This document shows positions 8,575 to 14,936 of a DNA stretch of 22,250 nt, piece by piece. The translations under genes and the position numbers were made by a program. Every line of letters starts with the position of its first letter. Within the stretch, counting starts at the first letter, position 1. The notes beneath the pieces are model-generated. The model was given only the letters and a program-made list of their open reading frames with translations, was not told the DNA's origin and searched no databases. Source of the DNA: CAZPHI01 sp964586425 (GTDB lineage: Bacteria > Bacillota > Clostridia > Lachnospirales > Lachnospiraceae); assembly GCA_964586425.1 (NCBI GenBank), contig CAZPHI010000033.1, positions 1 to 22,250 of the forward strand, in the 5' to 3' direction.

Positions 8575-10257
8575 ATGGCAGCAATAGGATCTGTTATAGA
8601 TGGAAAATATGAGATTCTTAAGCTTATTGGAAAAGGTGGTATGTCAAGAGTATATCTTGCCATGGATAAAAGACTTAATAAGCAGTGGGCAGTAAAGGAA
8701 ATCGAAAAAAGAGCAAGAGATAAGAATAATGATGTAATTATTCAGAGTGCAATTGCAGAAGCTAATATGATAAAGAGACTTGATCATCCTTCACTTCCAA
8801 GAATAGTAGATATTATAGATAATGGCAATGTAATATATGTAATTATGGATTACATAGAAGGTGAACCACTTAATGAGATTCTTGATAAATATGGTGCACA
8901 GCCACAGGACCAGGTAATTGAATGGGCGAAGGAATTGTGTGCAGTACTTGATTATCTTCATACACGAACACCAGCAATTATATATAGAGATATGAAGCCA
9001 GCGAATGTAATGTTAAAACCAGATGGAACTCTCAAATTAATTGATTTTGGTATTGCAAGAGAATATAAAGAGCATAACCTTGCAGATACAGTAAGTCTTG
9101 GTACCAAAGGCTACGCAGCACCAGAACAGTTTGGTGGTAAAGGCCAGACTGATCAGAGAACTGATGTATATTGTCTTGGAGTTACATTATATCATCTTGT
9201 TACTGGTCAAAATCCGTGTGAACCTCCTTATGAATTATATCCAATCAGACATTGGAATCCTCAGCTATCTGGTGGACTTGAGAAAATTATACAAAAATGT
9301 ACACAGCTTAATCCGGCAGACCGTTATCAGTCATGTGCTGAACTTATGTATGCACTTGAGCATTATGAGGAAGTAGATGATATATATAAGAGCAAACAAA
9401 AGAAAAAGCTTAGCAGATTTATTGCAAGCATAGTCGGAGGAATGGTATTCCTTGCGATTGGTATTGGATGCCAATTCATGAAGACAAAATCAAATAATCA
9501 GGAATATGAGAATCTTATGTTACAGGCAGAAAAATCAGTATACTCATCAGATAAAATAGATTTGTATGGAAAGGCAATAGATGTACTTCCGGATTCTGTT
9601 GAAGCATATGAAGGAATGGTTTCAGCATTTAAAGAAGATGCAGATTATTCGGTTGATGAAGAGACTTTGCTTAGAAAGAAAATTAATGCGAATCTTACCA
9701 AGCTTAGAGATAATGAACAATATGCAGATTTAGCCTTCGAGATAGGTAAACTTTACTGGTATTATTATGATTATGGACAGTCTCAATCAGATAGCAATCA
9801 GATAACCAGAATGAAGAGTGCAATTCAGTGGTTTGATGATGCTGTGAATTACGGCAATGAAAGCAAAGAATACTATCAGATGGCAACAATATATAGGGAT
9901 ATAGGTGCATTTAATAGAGATATAACTATAAAGATAACAGAGGGCTCAGAAAAAGGTCAATATGGTGAGTATTTTAACAAGTTAAAAGAACTCTTAGATA
10001 TTGTATCAAAAAATCAGGGTGAAAGTGAGATAGTTAAACTTGAATTATACAAACTCTGTATGTATTCAATAGAGAATTACGCTAAGAATTTTAAAGAAAA
10101 TGCTGTTAACAAATCGGATATTACTAATATGCTTGAGCAGGTAAAGACTGCGACAACAGCTATCTCGCCTAATGCAGAGGTTACTCAGAAATTAAAGGAT
10201 TCTATAGTAACAAGATTTGCTTCGGTAGAAAAGACGGTGGCAACAGCTTATAATTAG
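8575..10257 (+). CDS. Transmembrane Ser/Thr protein kinase with helical-repeat outer domain
   Basis: This 560-residue protein has an N-terminal Hanks-type kinase (~12-265) with all key residues: glycine loop G19-KGGMS, Lys41, catalytic Y137-R138-D139 with K141 and N144, D157-F158-G159, and the AAPE motif at 181-184. Tyr replaces His in HRD, which is frequent in clostridial kinases of this type. One membrane segment spans ~282-301. The outer ~255 residues are helical, with TPR-like pairs and many Tyr/Asn, in place of the PASTA repeats of PrkC/PknB. GGCGG at 8561-8565 precedes ATG 8575; an ATG-TAA just before it (8570) is not coding. It follows the phosphatase gene. Likely to phosphorylate the FHA proteins and the repeat protein encoded next (inference). 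Confidence 0.93.
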   Translation: MAAIGSVIDGKYEILKLIGKGGMSRVYLAMDKRLNKQWAVKEIEKRARDKNNDVIIQSAIAEANMIKRLDHPSLPRIVDIIDNGNVIYVIMDYIEGEPLNEILDKYGAQPQDQVIEWAKELCAVLDYLHTRTPAIIYRDMKPANVMLKPDGTLKLIDFGIAREYKEHNLADTVSLGTKGYAAPEQFGGKGQTDQRTDVYCLGVTLYHLVTGQNPCEPPYELYPIRHWNPQLSGGLEKIIQKCTQLNPADRYQSCAELMYALEHYEEVDDIYKSKQKKKLSRFIASIVGGMVFLAIGIGCQFMKTKSNNQEYENLMLQAEKSVYSSDKIDLYGKAIDVLPDSVEAYEGMVSAFKEDADYSVDEETLLRKKINANLTKLRDNEQYADLAFEIGKLYWYYYDYGQSQSDSNQITRMKSAIQWFDDAVNYGNESKEYYQMATIYRDIGAFNRDITIKITEGSEKGQYGEYFNKLKELLDIVSKNQGESEIVKLELYKLCMYSIENYAKNFKENAVNKSDITNMLEQVKTATTAISPNAEVTQKLKDSIVTRFASVEKTVATAYN

Positions 10258-10293
10258 TAATAAGTGGAAAAACTCGATCAATGGAGGAAGAAT

Positions 10294-10839
10294 ATGGATG
10301 CAAATGTATTTCAGATAATATCAATTATTGCATTCGTGTTGTCAGCAGCATGCTTTGTAGGCGCTGTTGTACTGTTCTTTAAATTTGACATTAGAAGTGT
10401 AATTGGATTCCTAACAGGAAAAACAGCTTCTAAACAGATTGAAGAAATCAGAGAACAATCACAGAATGCAGGTAGTAAAAAATCATCTCCTAATGCGTTG
10501 GAATTAGAGATGCAAAAATCCGGAAGAATTAGTCAGAAACTGACAACATCAGATAAGCAGGTCGTTATTCCGACAGCGGATATATCTGATGTGACAGAAG
10601 TGTTGTCAGAAGAACTTGAAGGAAGCGAAGCAACGCAGGTGCTTTCAGAAGAACTTGAAGGAAGCGAAGCAACGCAGGTGCTTTCAGAAGAACTTGAAGG
10701 AAGTGAAGCAACGCAGGTGCTTTCAGAAGAACTTGAAGGAAGTGAAGCAACGCAAGTGCTTTCAGAGGATAGTGATTCATTAGAAATAATGAAGGTTATT
10801 CGCAGTGAAATGTTAATTAATACAACAGAAGTCATCTAG
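10294..10839 (+). CDS. Single-TM protein with five tandem Thr-x-Val-Leu-Ser-Glu motifs
   Basis: I do not recognise this 181-residue protein as a named family. Residues ~7-30 form one membrane segment, followed by a basic patch and a ~60-residue linker. From residue 101 a 13-residue unit (T-Q-V-L-S-E-E-L-E-G-S-E-A) repeats four times and starts a fifth, placing Thr at 101, 114, 127, 140 and 153; the C terminus NTTEVI faintly echoes it. The tail is strongly acidic. ATG 10294 is chosen because GGAGG at 10283-10287 sits 6 nt upstream; a GTG at 10264 lacks such a site. The gene directly follows the kinase. The motif resembles phospho-acceptor sites recognised by FHA domains, so this may be a membrane-tethered docking array (inference). 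Confidence 0.8.
   Translation: MDANVFQIISIIAFVLSAACFVGAVVLFFKFDIRSVIGFLTGKTASKQIEEIREQSQNAGSKKSSPNALELEMQKSGRISQKLTTSDKQVVIPTADISDVTEVLSEELEGSEATQVLSEELEGSEATQVLSEELEGSEATQVLSEELEGSEATQVLSEDSDSLEIMKVIRSEMLINTTEVI
10600..10770 (+). repeat. 39-bp in-frame tandem repeat, four copies plus a partial fifth
   Basis: Copies begin at 10600, 10639, 10678 and 10717, with a partial fifth at 10756. They differ at only a few bases (ttg/ctt near the start, agc/agt, cag/caa near the end), so amplification is recent. The unit length is a multiple of three, so copy-number change would alter motif number without shifting frame. Confidence 0.95.
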
Positions 10840-10856
10840 ATTAATATAAGTGATTA

Positions 10857-10865
10857 TGTTATAAT
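10857..10865 (+). promoter_or_regulatory. Possible extended -10 promoter for the effector cassette
   Basis: TGT followed by TATAAT (10860-10865) is an extended -10 element 55 nt before the next start codon, in one of the widest gaps of the cluster. The -35 region (TAGATT at 17 nt) is poor, as extended -10 promoters allow. It could express the putative effector genes separately. Confidence 0.45.
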
Positions 10866-10919
10866 ATAAAAGAAATTCTGGAAAAATAAGGGTATTTCTT
10901 ACAACTGAGGTAGAGTAGA

Positions 10920-12119
10920 ATGTCAACAACAAAAATTAACGTTATAGGTGTTAAGAATAAAAATAGTTATGTTGATTCAGCTAATAATACAATTATAAGT
11001 GTTAGATGCGGAGTCACTAATCTAAGATATCGAATTGATGGTGAAATTAGAGACCGAAGGAACATTGATGGAAGATTAGTCGATGTTAATAGAAAATTGA
11101 ATTCAATATATGCTTCTTTATCTAATATTAAGAAAGTTGTTAATCAAGGCGCAGATGAATATAAGAGGACTGACGACAGAGTATATAGAATGGGTCGCGA
11201 AATCTCAGCCAAATATGCTAATCTGACTGGTGGAAGTAATGGTTCTTTTATTTCAGAAAACACATACAGTAAAGTTATACATGATAAAAACTTAAGCCAG
11301 TTTAATAACTTGGATAGGAGTAATACAAGAACGCAAGGAAAGACTGAAAGGAAAGATTTTGGAAGTGATAAACAGTCTTTATGGGGGATGCTTTCTGGCG
11401 CAGGCGTAATTGGAAGTGCCACGGCTTCATTTGGAGCGATGATTACCGGAAAAGGCAGTGGTGAGACTCTTTTAAATGGTTTTAAAAATTATATGGATAT
11501 GTTTGGCGATTTGGCAGCAGATTCATGTAAATCCGGTTCAGAATTCAGTACAAAAAAGACATTCTTTGGTGATTGGAGTGATGTAAGAACAACAATTACT
11601 GATGGTGCCACGATAACAAGTCCATCTACAGCATTTGTTACAACAATAAAAGAAGAACTAAAAGGTTTTTCATTTGGCAAGGCGACAACCGTAGGTGATA
11701 AGATAAAAGTGGCAACAAAGTGGGGTGGTGTTCTAGTTGACACAGGACTTAATGCTTATAATAACTTTACGGATTCATCGAATAGTACAGGTCGAGCAGT
11801 AGCTGAGACTGTTACAGAAACTGTTGTAGATATAGGAATTAATATAGTCGCAAAGGCAGCAGTAACAGCTGGTGCAGTTGCAATAACAGCAGCTACAGGT
11901 ATAGCAATTCCTGCGGTGGCAGTAGGAGCGGCGGCAGTAGGCGTTGTATGGTTAGCTGATGCTACAACAAAGTTTTTTAATAAAGAGTCAAAGGGACTTA
12001 CTGAATTAGTGTCAGATACAGTTATAGATGCAGCAGAAGGTGCTGGTAAGGCAATAGGTAGTGCAGCTAAGGCTGTTGGTGGAACCATAACAAAATGGGC
12101 AGATAGTATCTTTGGATAG
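10920..12119 (+). CDS. Putative T7SS effector with C-terminal Gly/Ala-rich membrane-active module
   Basis: This 399-residue protein lacks a signal peptide. Residues ~40-110 are polar and probably helical, resembling the targeting halves of T7SS substrates, though no LXG or WXG motif is visible. Residues ~110-300 are Ser/Thr/Gly-rich. Residues ~306-345 form a Gly/Ala/Val-rich hydrophobic stretch with small-residue spacing like a glycine zipper, followed by an amphipathic tail rich in KAIGSAAKAVGG-type sequence and ending ADSIFG. I recall similar C-terminal modules in clostridial LXG/T7 effectors, some of which act on membranes. GAGG at 10907-10910 marks the start. The neighbours, a DUF4176 gene and a two-TM gene, match an effector, accessory and immunity order. 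Function is inference; a structural surface protein is an alternative. Confidence 0.6.
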   Translation: MSTTKINVIGVKNKNSYVDSANNTIISVRCGVTNLRYRIDGEIRDRRNIDGRLVDVNRKLNSIYASLSNIKKVVNQGADEYKRTDDRVYRMGREISAKYANLTGGSNGSFISENTYSKVIHDKNLSQFNNLDRSNTRTQGKTERKDFGSDKQSLWGMLSGAGVIGSATASFGAMITGKGSGETLLNGFKNYMDMFGDLAADSCKSGSEFSTKKTFFGDWSDVRTTITDGATITSPSTAFVTTIKEELKGFSFGKATTVGDKIKVATKWGGVLVDTGLNAYNNFTDSSNSTGRAVAETVTETVVDIGINIVAKAAVTAGAVAITAATGIAIPAVAVGAAAVGVVWLADATTKFFNKESKGLTELVSDTVIDAAEGAGKAIGSAAKAVGGTITKWADSIFG

Positions 12120-12189
12120 ATATGCGAAGGTTTTTAGCGATTTAGATTGAACATAAATTAAACTAATAAGTATGAATGGAGAAATTACA

Positions 12190-12477
12190 ATGAACAATAT
12201 TAAAGAATTATTACCAATCGGAACAGTTATTATATTAAAGAATGCTAACAAAAAATTAATGATTTTTGGAATTAAGCAAGTTAATGCTGATAATGGAAAA
12301 GAATATGATTATATTGGAGTTTTATATCCAGAAGGCAATATTGGAACTGACAACCAGTATCTTTTTAATCATGAAGATATTCAGGAAGTATTCTTTCGAG
12401 GATTTGAAGATGAGGAAAGAGCTGGCTTTGTAGAGAATCTTCAGAAGTTTTATGATGAGCATGGCCAGAATATGTAA
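12190..12477 (+). CDS. DUF4176 family protein
   Basis: A 95-residue cytosolic protein with the DUF4176 signature: LLPIGTVIILKNANKKLMIFG near the N terminus, a YDYIGVLYPEG strand pair, a FNHEDIQEVFFRGF segment, and a C-terminal helix. DUF4176 genes recur in firmicute type VII loci beside LXG/WXG effectors, where accessory or chaperone roles have been suggested; the biochemical function is not settled to my knowledge. I chose ATG 12190, preceded by GGAGAA at 12178-12183; an in-frame ATG at 12172 has no such site. Its position right after the putative effector gene suggests it helps deliver, or keep soluble, that product (inference). Confidence 0.82.
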   Translation: MNNIKELLPIGTVIILKNANKKLMIFGIKQVNADNGKEYDYIGVLYPEGNIGTDNQYLFNHEDIQEVFFRGFEDEERAGFVENLQKFYDEHGQNM

Positions 12478-12491
12478 TTATAGGCGATATA

Positions 12492-13043
12492 ATGGATAAT
12501 AGAAAAAACAGTATGTTAAAAAAACAATTAACAAAAGTTGATTATAGAGATATAAAAGGCTATAGGGAAGCTTCACAAGAAGAAAAAGCATTGGTTAATC
12601 AGATATACTATCAGGATTATGCAAAAGAATTAAGGTTTATGAAGATAGTAAAGTATTTTACAACCGGTGTGGCTGCATTCATGTTGCTAGGCACTGTATT
12701 GCAGATATTTGAAAGTGGAATTACTGCTAATATATCAAGTATAATAATTTCACTGCTGCTTGTGGTTGTATCAGCTCGATTGATAATAAAGCAACCTTCT
12801 GCATATGGAGTGTGTGCATCGCTAGATGCGGGCAAGGTAGAAGTTAAAGAGAGTGTTGTGCTGGATATTCAAAATCATGAAGATATTGAGAATGATGTAG
12901 CAACGATATCGGATGAAGGCGAATTATATTCGATGGCATTAAGAAGAACAAGTCTTAAGACAATTGAAGAACATAATAATGAAGCGCTTATTGTTCATAT
13001 TATGAACACAGGATATTACTTCATTGTTCCAAGAATATACTAA
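12492..13043 (+). CDS. Two-TM membrane protein, possible immunity or accessory protein
   Basis: I do not recognise this 183-residue protein. The first ~50 residues are charged and cytosolic-looking. Two membrane segments follow at ~54-73 and ~80-99 with a short polar loop between. The last ~80 residues are soluble, acidic and then beta-rich, ending YYFIVPRIY. The ribosome site (AGGCGAT about 6 nt ahead) is weak compared with its neighbours. The gene lies 14 nt after the DUF4176 gene in the effector-like cassette. A small multi-TM protein beside a hydrophobic effector is what an immunity protein to a membrane-acting toxin would look like, but it could equally be a structural component of the secretion apparatus. 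Confidence 0.65.
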   Translation: MDNRKNSMLKKQLTKVDYRDIKGYREASQEEKALVNQIYYQDYAKELRFMKIVKYFTTGVAAFMLLGTVLQIFESGITANISSIIISLLLVVVSARLIIKQPSAYGVCASLDAGKVEVKESVVLDIQNHEDIENDVATISDEGELYSMALRRTSLKTIEEHNNEALIVHIMNTGYYFIVPRIY

Positions 13044-13060
13044 TGTGGAGGTAAAACATA

Positions 13061-13309
13061 GTGGATATGTTGAATTTGGAAATCATTATTTTGTTTGCAG
13101 CATTAGGTATAATGATGATTTTACTTATTGTTGTTATAGGATTGCTTATTTCAATAAAGAAACAGATAAAGAGTTCAGGAGTTTCGTTCAATACTCCTTA
13201 TAACACTAACAAAACACAAACATCTGCAGGAGTTGTATTCTGCAGAAATTGTGGTAATCAATTTTCAGCAACATCTAAGGTATGCCCACATTGTGGAACA
13301 TCAAGATAA
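13061..13309 (+). CDS. Small single-TM zinc-ribbon protein
   Basis: The 82-residue product has one N-terminal membrane segment (~7-31), a short basic and polar linker, and a C-terminal zinc ribbon with C61/C64 and C75/C78 (CRNCG and CPHCG). The GTG start at 13061 is preferred because GGAGG at 13047-13051 lies 9 nt upstream; the next in-frame ATG (13067) is 15 nt away and would trim two residues. The ribbon should face the cytosol if the positive-inside rule holds. It resembles the ribbons in the two FHA proteins and in the last gene of the cluster. The role is unknown; a membrane anchor for zinc-ribbon partners is conceivable. Confidence 0.8.
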   Translation: MDMLNLEIIILFAALGIMMILLIVVIGLLISIKKQIKSSGVSFNTPYNTNKTQTSAGVVFCRNCGNQFSATSKVCPHCGTSR

Positions 13310-13346
13310 TGTATGAGGTAGTATTTTAATAAAGGAGATAGATGAT

Positions 13347-14900
13347 ATGGCTAAAATCAGTGAAAAGAACAAAAAGAATTATAGAGAAGTTGAAGTAAAA
13401 CTTGATAAAAATCAGAATATCAATGGTATTGAAGTTCAGATGATCAATCAAAGGGTTGTAACGCAATTATTTTCAATGGCTGTTTCAACAAAATCAAAGG
13501 AAGCGGTTATTACATATAATACAACAGGTACTGTTTCACTAAAGGAAAGATTTACAGAAATATTCAACAAATGTGATTTTTCAAGTCTGGTATTAAGTTT
13601 ATTAAATCTTACTCATGATATGGAAAAGAATAATATGTATAATAAGAATCTTTTATTATTACCAGAATATATGTATTTTTTCCCAGCGCAGAAGAATGTT
13701 GTTTTCTGTCTATATGTTCCATCTCCTGAATTCTATAATAATGTGAACTTTAAAGATTTCCTTTTGTCACTTGCGAATATTCTTCATTTTGATAATAGTG
13801 AGGATTTGGAATATATTTCAAGATATATAAAGTATCTTAATAAAAATCAGGCTTTTTCTTTTGATGAATTTAAAGATTTTATGTATCAGATATATTATGA
13901 GAGTATAGGAAAAGTTCCTGTTATGCAGGAAACACAACAACAGCCAGAACAAACACCAGTAGAACAAACACCAGTAGAGCAACAGCCAGTAGTGCAGCCA
14001 GTAGTGCAGCAACCTGCACAGCCAGCAAGCGTAGAACAGAGAGTTTTAATGCAGACGGCTAATAAATCACAGACGGTCAATGTACTTGAGCAGGCAATGC
14101 AGGAACAGGCAAATCTTTCAATGGGAGCTAATTCTAATGAGATTATACAACAGCCAGTTGCAGAAAAACCATCAATGGATACATCTGAGTTGTCCCCAGA
14201 GGAATATCTAAAAAGAACAAAGCAGCATGAAGAAGTACGTTTTGAAGAACCAGTTGTATTGGCAAAAACTGAAGAACCGGTTGGAGAATTAAAGACGGAA
14301 GAAGTAGAAGAAATACCTAGATTCTGCGGAGAATGTGGAAGAGAGAGAAAGCCAGGAGCAAAATTCTGTATATTCTGTGGCAATAGATTCACTCTAGAAA
14401 CTGATACAGTAGCAGAACCAGAGCCAGAAGTAGCAGCTGCAGTAGCAGAACCAGAGCCAAAAGTAGAAGTTGCAGTAGCAGAGCCAGAAGTAGAAGTAGC
14501 AGCTGCAGTAGTCGAACCAGAATATGGTGAAACAACAGTTCTTGCTGAGGATAATGATGAAGAATATGGTGCTACAACATTGCTTTCAGAAGAAGTAGTT
14601 TATCCAATTATAATCCGTAAAAAAACAGGTGAAAAAGCAGTAATAGATAAGGATAATTACATTATCGGAAAAGAAAGAAGCAAGGTTGATTTTGCTGTAT
14701 CAGAGAATTCTACAGTAAGCCGTGTTCATGTATATATTACAAATAATAATGGACAGTATTATGTTACTGATAATAAGTCTCTTAATAAAACATATATAGA
14801 TGGGGTTATGTTAATTCCAGAAAAACCAACACCTATTAACGAAGGTCAGACACTTAAGCTTTCTAATGAAGAATTTGAGTTTACTTTTAAACAGAACTAA
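13347..14900 (+). CDS. Second DUF6382-like, zinc-ribbon and FHA protein, with ETTVL motifs
   Basis: A 517-residue soluble paralogue of the protein at 6616-7764. Residues ~10-190 form the DUF6382-like domain (NKNLLLLPEYMYFFP and LYVPSPEF match its strands). A Gln/Pro-rich linker (~197-230) and a polar region follow, then a zinc ribbon (C327/C330, C341/C344), a Pro/Glu/Val/Ala repeat, and two motifs, E395-T396-T397-V-L-A-E-D and A409-T410-T411-L-L-S-E-E. A C-terminal FHA domain (~420-515) has IGKERSK, SRVHV and NKTYIDG. The ETT motif before an FHA domain is the arrangement of mycobacterial GarA, where kinase phosphorylation of that Thr makes the FHA fold back on its own tail. AGGAGA 9 nt before ATG sets the start. 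It precedes the second kinase gene. Likely a phospho-switched adaptor. Confidence 0.82.
   Translation: MAKISEKNKKNYREVEVKLDKNQNINGIEVQMINQRVVTQLFSMAVSTKSKEAVITYNTTGTVSLKERFTEIFNKCDFSSLVLSLLNLTHDMEKNNMYNKNLLLLPEYMYFFPAQKNVVFCLYVPSPEFYNNVNFKDFLLSLANILHFDNSEDLEYISRYIKYLNKNQAFSFDEFKDFMYQIYYESIGKVPVMQETQQQPEQTPVEQTPVEQQPVVQPVVQQPAQPASVEQRVLMQTANKSQTVNVLEQAMQEQANLSMGANSNEIIQQPVAEKPSMDTSELSPEEYLKRTKQHEEVRFEEPVVLAKTEEPVGELKTEEVEEIPRFCGECGRERKPGAKFCIFCGNRFTLETDTVAEPEPEVAAAVAEPEPKVEVAVAEPEVEVAAAVVEPEYGETTVLAEDNDEEYGATTLLSEEVVYPIIIRKKTGEKAVIDKDNYIIGKERSKVDFAVSENSTVSRVHVYITNNNGQYYVTDNKSLNKTYIDGVMLIPEKPTPINEGQTLKLSNEEFEFTFKQN
13935..14030 (+). repeat. Gln/Pro-rich low-complexity repeats inside the FHA gene
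   Basis: Two perfect 15-bp tandem copies (13947-13961, 13962-13976; E-Q-T-P-V) and two 12-bp copies (13986-13997, 13998-14009; P-V-V-Q) encode a flexible linker between the DUF6382-like domain and the rest of the protein. All units are multiples of three. Confidence 0.85.
14409..14522 (+). repeat. Pro/Glu/Val/Ala imperfect repeat inside the FHA gene
   Basis: Imperfect in-frame copies encoding variants of A-E-P-E-(P)-E/K-V-x-A-A form a rigid, acidic spacer between the zinc ribbon and the ETTVL motifs of the host protein. Confidence 0.8.
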
Positions 14901-14936
14901 ATATATGTAATTATTAACACACGTGGAGGAAAGAAT

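Noticed and set aside
8570..8575. ATG-TAA directly before the kinase start as a leader or regulatory mini-frame
   Set aside because: A start codon followed at once by stop is common by chance in AT-rich DNA and the spacing favours the ATG at 8575.
10565..10835. Regularly spaced 39-bp repeats as a possible CRISPR-like array, and long minus-strand frames across them
   Set aside because: The repeats are directly adjacent without spacers and stay in frame within a plus-strand gene; the minus-strand frames are by-products of repeat periodicity and have no ribosome site.
10920..12119. LXG-domain toxin assignment
   Set aside because: No LXG motif or full-length LXG helical domain could be identified, so only a general effector call is made.
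12147..12176. TTGAAC and TATGAA as a promoter for the DUF4176 gene
   Set aside because: Transcription would begin at or after the ribosome binding site at 12178-12183, so it cannot serve this gene.
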